A stretch of 10,197 nt of DNA from Candidatus Cloacimonadota bacterium. Lineage in GTDB: Bacteria > Cloacimonadota > Cloacimonadia > Cloacimonadales > Cloacimonadaceae. Under the pieces are notes generated by a model, which saw only the letters and a list, made by a program, of their open reading frames with translations, did no database searches and had not been told where the DNA came from. The stretch is from the NCBI GenBank assembly GCA_023230025.1, contig JALNYD010000085.1, positions 1 through 10,197 on the forward strand, given 5' to 3'. The position numbers and the translations under genes were made by a program. Shown here piece by piece: positions 5,821 to 10,197 of this stretch (within the stretch, counting starts at the first letter, position 1; each line of letters opens with the position of its first letter).

Positions 5821-6185
5821 TGAAAACACTGGCAGACCTTAAGAAAATCCGTGAAAAAGCCCAGGAAGATATGAAGCTTCGTGGCGGAAACGTACGCATC
5901 AAAATCGTAGTGGGGATGGGAACATCCGGTATCGCTATGGGCGCTCGTGAAGTTATGAAGACTTTCCTGGAAGAAATCGCAGCTCGCAACCTTACCGATG
6001 TGATGGTTACTCAAACTGGCGAAAAAGGACTCTCCTCAATGGAACCTGTTGTCGATCTCATTGAAGAAGGTAAACCCAAAGTAACTTACGGAAACATGAA
6101 TCCGGACAAAGTTAAGAAAGTGGTGGTTGAACACATCGTAAATGGCAGAGTTGTCTCCGATTATGTAGTGGCTACTGGCAACTAA
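5820..6185 (+). CDS. Thioredoxin-fold ferredoxin-like protein lacking all cluster cysteines
   Basis: This 121-residue protein matches the small (2Fe-2S) ferredoxin-domain proteins found beside NuoE and NuoF genes in hydrogenase operons. The fold landmarks are IKIVVGMGTSGIAMGAREV at 27-45, a TQTGEKGLSSMEPVV segment at 64-78, and a C-terminal KVTYGNMNPDKV...VNGRVV block. In cluster-binding relatives the first segment reads about GTCGIA and the second TGC-x-G-x-C. Here these positions are Ser36, Glu68 and Ser72. The whole protein contains no cysteine, so it cannot bind a classical [2Fe-2S] cluster. The reading frame is intact, with GGAGG at 5808-5812 seven bases before an ATG that overlaps the previous stop by one base. 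It is probably a structural or regulatory subunit. The loss may be typical of a lineage rather than recent. Confidence 0.85.
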   Translation: MKTLADLKKIREKAQEDMKLRGGNVRIKIVVGMGTSGIAMGAREVMKTFLEEIAARNLTDVMVTQTGEKGLSSMEPVVDLIEEGKPKVTYGNMNPDKVKKVVVEHIVNGRVVSDYVVATGN

Positions 6186-6201
6186 GGCAGGAGGACCAAT
6201 A

Positions 6202-8058
6202 ATGTCTTTGAAACGTATTGACCTCTTGATCTGCTGTGGTTCCGGCTGTGTCTCTGCTGGAGCTCTCAAGATCAAGGAACGCTTTCACGAAGTTTTGGCA
6301 GAGCATAATATCGCCAATGAAGTGAACATTATCGAAACCGGTTGCATGGGACCCTGTGATTACGGCCCTGTCATGGTGATTTATCCCGAAGGCATCTTTT
6401 ACAAAAAGGTAACAGTTGATGACGTAGCTGAGATTGTTGCTGAACACTTTGTCAAAGGTCGCCCTGTGTCCAGACTCATGCTTCAGGATGAGGAAAAAAC
6501 AATCGCAGCGAAGAAAGATGTGCCCTTTTATCAGAAACAGGTGAAAGTGGCTCTGGAAAACTGCGGTTACATCAATCCTGAAAGCCTTGATGAATACATC
6601 GCTACTGGTGGTTACGAAGCTTTGGGCACCGTACTCACAGAAATGAAGCCGCAGGATGTGATCAATGTGATCAAGGATTCCGGTTTACGCGGTCGTGGTG
6701 GCGGAGGATTCCCCACTCATATCAAGTGGCAAATGGTGCATGACAACAAGTCTGACGAGAAGTACATCATTTGCAACGGTGACGAAGGCGATCCAGGAGC
6801 TTTCATGGATCGTTCCCTATTAGAAGGCGATCCGCATCGCGTACTTGAAGGTATGATGATCGCTGCTTACGCCATGGGTGCCACCAATGGCTTCTTCTAC
6901 ATTCGCGCTGAATATCCCCTGGCCATCAAACGAATCAAGATGGCAATCCAGCAAGCCAAGGAAGTTGGCCTGATGGGTAAGGACGTCTTTGGCAGTGGCT
7001 TCTGCTTTGATGCAGAAGTTCGCACCGGTGCCGGAGCTTTTGTATGTGGTGAAGAAATGGCTCTGATCCACAGTATTGAAGGACAGCGCGGCAACCCAAC
7101 TCCCAAGCCTCCGTATCCGGCGGTGCAAGGTCTTTGGGGAAAACCTACCGTGGTAAACAACGTTGAAACCCTCGGCAACATCTCTACAATCTTCCGCAAA
7201 GGAGCACAGTGGTTTGCCTCAATGGGTACAGAGAAATCCAAAGGTACCAAGGTATTTGCTCTGACCGGTGATATCAAGAATACCGGTTTGGTTGAAGTGC
7301 CCATGGGAATCACCCTGCGCGAGTTAATCTTTGACGTGGGCGGCGGAATGATCGGCGACCACAAGTTCAAAGCCGTGCAATTGGGCGGTCCTTCAGGCGG
7401 TTGCCTGACAGTTGATCATCTGGATACAGGCGTTGACTACGAAAGCCTCAAAGAACGTGGAGCCATGATGGGTTCTGGCGGTGTGATCGTTATGAACGAT
7501 GATAAGTGCATGGTCAACGTTGCCAAGTTCTTTATGGATTTCTGCGTGGAAGAATCCTGTGGAAAGTGCTCTCCCTGCCGGATTGGATTGAAACAAATGC
7601 TGGAGATTCTGGAACGCATAACCTCTGGATATGGTCGCGAAGGCGATATCGAAGAATTGCAACGTTTAGGGGAATCGATCAGCAAGCTTTCGCTTTGCGG
7701 TCTGGGTCAAACAGCTCCCAATCCTGTGCTTTCTACCATCCGTTATTTCAGGGATGAATACGAAGCTCATATCAGAGATAAGAGCTGCTCCAACAAGGTT
7801 TGCCTTGATCTGATGCACTTTAATATTGATAAAGACCGTTGCATCGGTTGCTCACTTTGTGCCCGGAAATGTCCTGTAACCTGCATTACTGGTTCCAGAG
7901 AAGAAAAATACACCATCAATCAGGTGGATTGTGTGAAATGCGGCAATTGCTTTGATGTGTGCCCGGTTAAAGCCATTGATAAGGTTCCCGGCATCCATCC
8001 CGCAGTGGCAGCCAATCGCGAAGCTCTCAAAAAAGCTGCTCATAACCATGAAGACTAA
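6202..8058 (+). CDS. hydB: HydB-type NuoF flavoprotein of the bifurcating hydrogenase
   Basis: This 618-residue protein has the full HydB domain series. Residues 8-85 are a thioredoxin-fold ferredoxin with [2Fe-2S] ligands C11 (next to C12), C16, C48 and C52. Residues 110-520 are the NuoF core: FMN and NAD(H) motifs GLRGRGGGGFP at 161-171 and NGDEGDPGAF at 192-201, plus the [4Fe-4S] ligands C453, C456, C459 and C499. Residues 540-595 carry two more [4Fe-4S] motifs (C547, C550, C553, C557 and C577, C580, C583, C587). A C529/C534 pair precedes them. In HydABC enzymes this subunit oxidises NADH at FMN and splits electrons between ferredoxin and the hydrogenase subunit. An AGGAGG site precedes the ATG. 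The flavin-loop motif has Gly and His where NuoF usually has Ala and Gly (GGGGFPTH, 166-173). Length is normal for the family. Confidence 0.93.
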   Translation: MSLKRIDLLICCGSGCVSAGALKIKERFHEVLAEHNIANEVNIIETGCMGPCDYGPVMVIYPEGIFYKKVTVDDVAEIVAEHFVKGRPVSRLMLQDEEKTIAAKKDVPFYQKQVKVALENCGYINPESLDEYIATGGYEALGTVLTEMKPQDVINVIKDSGLRGRGGGGFPTHIKWQMVHDNKSDEKYIICNGDEGDPGAFMDRSLLEGDPHRVLEGMMIAAYAMGATNGFFYIRAEYPLAIKRIKMAIQQAKEVGLMGKDVFGSGFCFDAEVRTGAGAFVCGEEMALIHSIEGQRGNPTPKPPYPAVQGLWGKPTVVNNVETLGNISTIFRKGAQWFASMGTEKSKGTKVFALTGDIKNTGLVEVPMGITLRELIFDVGGGMIGDHKFKAVQLGGPSGGCLTVDHLDTGVDYESLKERGAMMGSGGVIVMNDDKCMVNVAKFFMDFCVEESCGKCSPCRIGLKQMLEILERITSGYGREGDIEELQRLGESISKLSLCGLGQTAPNPVLSTIRYFRDEYEAHIRDKSCSNKVCLDLMHFNIDKDRCIGCSLCARKCPVTCITGSREEKYTINQVDCVKCGNCFDVCPVKAIDKVPGIHPAVAANREALKKAAHNHED

Positions 8059-8069
8059 AAGGGGATAGT

Positions 8070-8525
8070 ATGTACAAAGAAATCTGCGCAAAATACGCCC
8101 CCACCAAGGATAATCTGATCTACATTCTCCACGAGATTCAGGATACCCATCCGCAACACTATATCTCGGGAGAAGCAGTAAAAGACGTTTCGGATTATCT
8201 GAAGGTGCCGGAAAACCATATTTATGGAGTGCTCACGTTTTACTCGATGTACTCCACCAAGCCTCGCGGTAAGAACATAATCCGCCTTTGCGAATCTCCT
8301 CCCTGTTACATCAAGGGATCAGACAACATCCTGCGTAAGCTTAAATCAATCCTGGGAGTCTCTGTTGGTGAAACCACAAAAGATGGCAAGTTCACCCTCG
8401 AATTGTGTGCCTGCCTCGGCGTGTGCGGAAATGCTCCAGTGATGATGATAAATGAGGATGTGTATGGTGACCTGTCCGAAGAAAAAGCGGAAGAGATCAT
8501 CGATAAGATCAGAGGGAGGAACTAA
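8070..8525 (+). CDS. hydC: HydC-type NuoE [2Fe-2S] subunit, second copy
   Basis: This 151-residue protein has the NuoE layout: N-terminal helices, IYGVLTFYSMY at 51-61, and a thioredoxin-like domain with one [2Fe-2S] site. The first ligand pair is C74 and C79 (CESPPC) and the second C115 and C119 (CLGVCGNAP), with an additional C113. It follows the HydB-type gene by 11 bases, and its stop shares one base with the next start. Position suggests it docks on a flavoprotein of the complex, passing electrons between the HydB FMN and the hydrogenase subunit. It differs clearly from the first NuoE at 4763 (CESPPC against CTGTAC), so the pair is an old duplication with probably separate partners. AGGGGA lies just before the ATG at 8070. 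Confidence 0.92.
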   Translation: MYKEICAKYAPTKDNLIYILHEIQDTHPQHYISGEAVKDVSDYLKVPENHIYGVLTFYSMYSTKPRGKNIIRLCESPPCYIKGSDNILRKLKSILGVSVGETTKDGKFTLELCACLGVCGNAPVMMINEDVYGDLSEEKAEEIIDKIRGRN

Positions 8526-10087
8526 TGAAGTATTATCGCTCCCATGTATTGGTAGGAATCAATGAGACTTCTGTAGCTGCTGGTGTGCATGCCCTTTTGA
8601 AGGAACTGCGCGCTGAGATCAGCAAAGCAGGTCTTAGTGATGAGATAAACATTCTGGAAACCGGTCCCCTGGGATTCTTCGGAAAAGGCATCTGCCTGAC
8701 CGTGTATCCCGAAAACGTGAACTACGAGAACATCAAGGTAGAAGACATTCCCGAACTCGTGCAGGAACACTTCCTCAAGGGACGTCCTGTAGGACGCCTG
8801 ATGCTGGACTCTGCGGGCAAATTCAGCCCCAAGTTCAACTATGAGAAACGTATTGTCCTGCGTAATTCCGGTATCATCGATCCAGAAAGCATTGATGACT
8901 ACATTGGTGCAGGTGGATATGAAGGTTGGGAAAAAGCTCTCACTCAGATGAAACCAAACGAGATTGTGGAAGAAGTAAAGGCTTCCGGATTACGCGGTCG
9001 TGGTGGCGCTGGCTTCCCGGCTGGAGTAAAATGGAGCTTCACCGCTCCCCTGGATGCTGAACAAAAGTATGTGGTGGTGAATGCCGACGAAGGCGAACCG
9101 GGAACTTTCAAGGATCGTTTGATCATGGAAGGGGATCCGCATCAGCTTTTGGAAGGCATCATGATTTGCGCTCGCGCTATCGGCGCCAGCAAAGCCTACA
9201 TCTATATTCGTGGTGAATACAAACTCTGCATAATGCGATTGCAAAAGGCTATCGACGATTGCCGCAACTATGGCATTCTTGGCACCAATATCTTTGAAAG
9301 TGGCTTTGATCTGGATATAGAGATCAAAATTGGTGCGGGAGCTTATGTTTGCGGTGAGGAAACAGCTCTGATTGAATCCCTGGAAGGTAATCGTGGTCAT
9401 CCACGCTGGAAACCCCCATTCCCGGGCGTGAAAGGCCTCTGGCAAGCTCCAACTGTGGTCAATAACGTGGAGACCCTTGCCAATGTGCCATTCATTATCG
9501 CCAAAGGTGCAACGGAATACAAGAAATATGGAACACCTGAGTGCGCCGGAACCAAGGTTTACACAATCCTGGGTGACGTGGCTCATCCTGGTCTTTGCGA
9601 AGTTGACATGGGAACAACCCTGCGTACCATCATCAATGAGTATGCTGGTGGCATGAAAAAAGGCTTCAAGTTCAAGGCTGCTCTGGTTGGCGGAGCTGCT
9701 GGTGTGATCCTGCCTGATCGTCTGCTGGACGTGAAGATGGATTTCTCCAGCCTCAATCAATATGCTGCGGTTTTGGGCAGCGGTGCGATCCTTGTGATGA
9801 ACGAGCATCAAAGCATCGTGGATATACTGTGGAGCATCCTGCGCTTCTTCCGTCATGAATCCTGTGGCAAATGCGCTCCCTGCAAGAATGGAACGCAACA
9901 GCTTTATCGCCTGATCACCAAGATAAAAAAGGGTGAAGGCACTATGGAAGATGTGAAACTGATGCAAATGATAGCTGAAACCATGCAACAGACCTCGTTC
10001 TGTGCCTTGGGACAGTCTCCCATTATGGCCATTCGCAGTGCCATCGATAACTTCCGTGATGAATTCATCGCGATAACTCAAAAATAA
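8525..10087 (+). CDS. nuoF: Second NuoF, with a cluster-free N-terminal domain
   Basis: This 520-residue flavoprotein aligns without gaps in its N-terminal 60 residues to the HydB-type protein at 6202. Where that protein has C11, C12, C16, C48 and C52, this one has Gly11, Ile12, Ser16, Pro48 and Phe52, so the N-terminal [2Fe-2S] site is gone though the fold persists. The NuoF core is canonical: GLRGRGGAGFPAG at 155-167, NADEGEPGTFKDR at 186-198, and the [4Fe-4S] ligands C447, C450, C453 and C493. It ends at residue 520 without the two C-terminal [4Fe-4S] motifs of HydB. It can therefore take part in NAD(H) oxidation or reduction at FMN but lacks the clusters tied to bifurcation. GGAGG at 8515-8519, five bases before the ATG, supports the start. 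Confidence 0.92.
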   Translation: MKYYRSHVLVGINETSVAAGVHALLKELRAEISKAGLSDEINILETGPLGFFGKGICLTVYPENVNYENIKVEDIPELVQEHFLKGRPVGRLMLDSAGKFSPKFNYEKRIVLRNSGIIDPESIDDYIGAGGYEGWEKALTQMKPNEIVEEVKASGLRGRGGAGFPAGVKWSFTAPLDAEQKYVVVNADEGEPGTFKDRLIMEGDPHQLLEGIMICARAIGASKAYIYIRGEYKLCIMRLQKAIDDCRNYGILGTNIFESGFDLDIEIKIGAGAYVCGEETALIESLEGNRGHPRWKPPFPGVKGLWQAPTVVNNVETLANVPFIIAKGATEYKKYGTPECAGTKVYTILGDVAHPGLCEVDMGTTLRTIINEYAGGMKKGFKFKAALVGGAAGVILPDRLLDVKMDFSSLNQYAAVLGSGAILVMNEHQSIVDILWSILRFFRHESCGKCAPCKNGTQQLYRLITKIKKGEGTMEDVKLMQMIAETMQQTSFCALGQSPIMAIRSAIDNFRDEFIAITQK

Positions 10088-10105
10088 GCTAAGAGGAATA
10101 GAATT

Positions 10106-10197
10106 ATGGCTAAAAACGTCAACGTTTGGATTGATGGTCATCATCTGGAAGTTCCCGAAACCATGACCATCATCGAAGCTGCCGATAAGCACGGGAT
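10106..10197 (+). CDS. N terminus of a hydrogenase (HydA) or NuoG-like subunit (cut by window edge)
   Basis: Only 30 complete codons are present. They read MAKNVNVWIDGHHLEVPETM and continue with an IIEAADKHG run, the start of a plant-type [2Fe-2S] domain (pattern V-x-IDG-x-x-x-x-VP-x-x-x-x-I-x-x-AA) as found at the N terminus of HydA-type [FeFe] hydrogenases and NuoG. An AGAGGAA at 10092-10098 serves as ribosome-binding site, and the gene lies 18 bases after the second NuoF. Position and operon type favour the catalytic hydrogenase subunit. NuoG-type or formate-dehydrogenase-type large subunits begin in the same way and cannot be excluded without the rest. Confidence 0.75.
   Translation, partial: MAKNVNVWIDGHHLEVPETMTIIEAADKHG

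Noticed and set aside
8990..10192. A 400-codon open frame on the minus strand, opposite the second NuoF
   Set aside because: It lies fully antisense to a clearly conserved NuoF with FMN, NAD(H) and Fe-S motifs. It shows no recognisable motif and is explained by codon bias of the plus-strand gene.

Overview
The window looks like part of the chromosome of a strictly anaerobic, fermenting or syntrophic bacterium. It holds a long rightward operon for an NAD(H)-linked, probably electron-bifurcating [FeFe] hydrogenase of the HydABC type. The gene order (DRTGG protein, small ATPase, hydrogenase-like Fe-S protein, DRTGG protein, PHP protein, NuoE, ATPase, thioredoxin-like ferredoxin, NuoF, NuoE, NuoF, hydrogenase/NuoG-like subunit) is one I know from Clostridia, Thermotogota and related anaerobes. 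The exact phylum cannot be fixed from the sequence. Cloacimonadota is one plausible guess, held with low confidence.

Layout. Positions 1-980 (minus strand) hold a GNAT acetyltransferase with an extra C-terminal region; its 3' end lies beyond the left edge. Positions 981-1496 are a 516-base divergent intergenic region, and about 1165-1410 of it is packed with consecutive inverted repeats. From 1497 to the right edge there are eleven genes on the plus strand, with gaps from 21 bases down to 1-base overlaps and mostly good Shine-Dalgarno sequences. No gap could hold an obvious terminator, so they probably form one transcript.

The operon has two halves. The first (1497-4746) is a putative sensing and signalling module: two DRTGG-domain proteins, an anti-sigma-like ATPase, a hydrogenase-like protein that keeps the four H-cluster cysteines but has changed neighbouring residues (resembling the putative sensory group D enzymes), and a PHP-family metallohydrolase. 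The second (4763 to the edge) is the redox machinery: NuoE, a second kinase-like ATPase without a dimerisation/phosphoacceptor domain, a thioredoxin-fold ferredoxin relative, a full-length HydB-type NuoF, a HydC-type NuoE, a shorter second NuoF, and the first 30 residues of a hydrogenase (HydA) or NuoG-like subunit.

The most striking observation is a coordinated loss of [2Fe-2S] ligands. The stand-alone thioredoxin-like ferredoxin (5820-6185) has no cysteine at all. The N-terminal ferredoxin domain of the second NuoF (8525-10087) has also lost every ligand, although both folds look intact. The neighbouring HydB-type NuoF and both NuoE proteins keep theirs. The likely picture is a complex with one complete bifurcating flavin branch (HydB and HydC), a simpler second NuoF branch, and cluster-free structural or regulatory subunits, governed by an H2- or redox-sensing module in the same operon.
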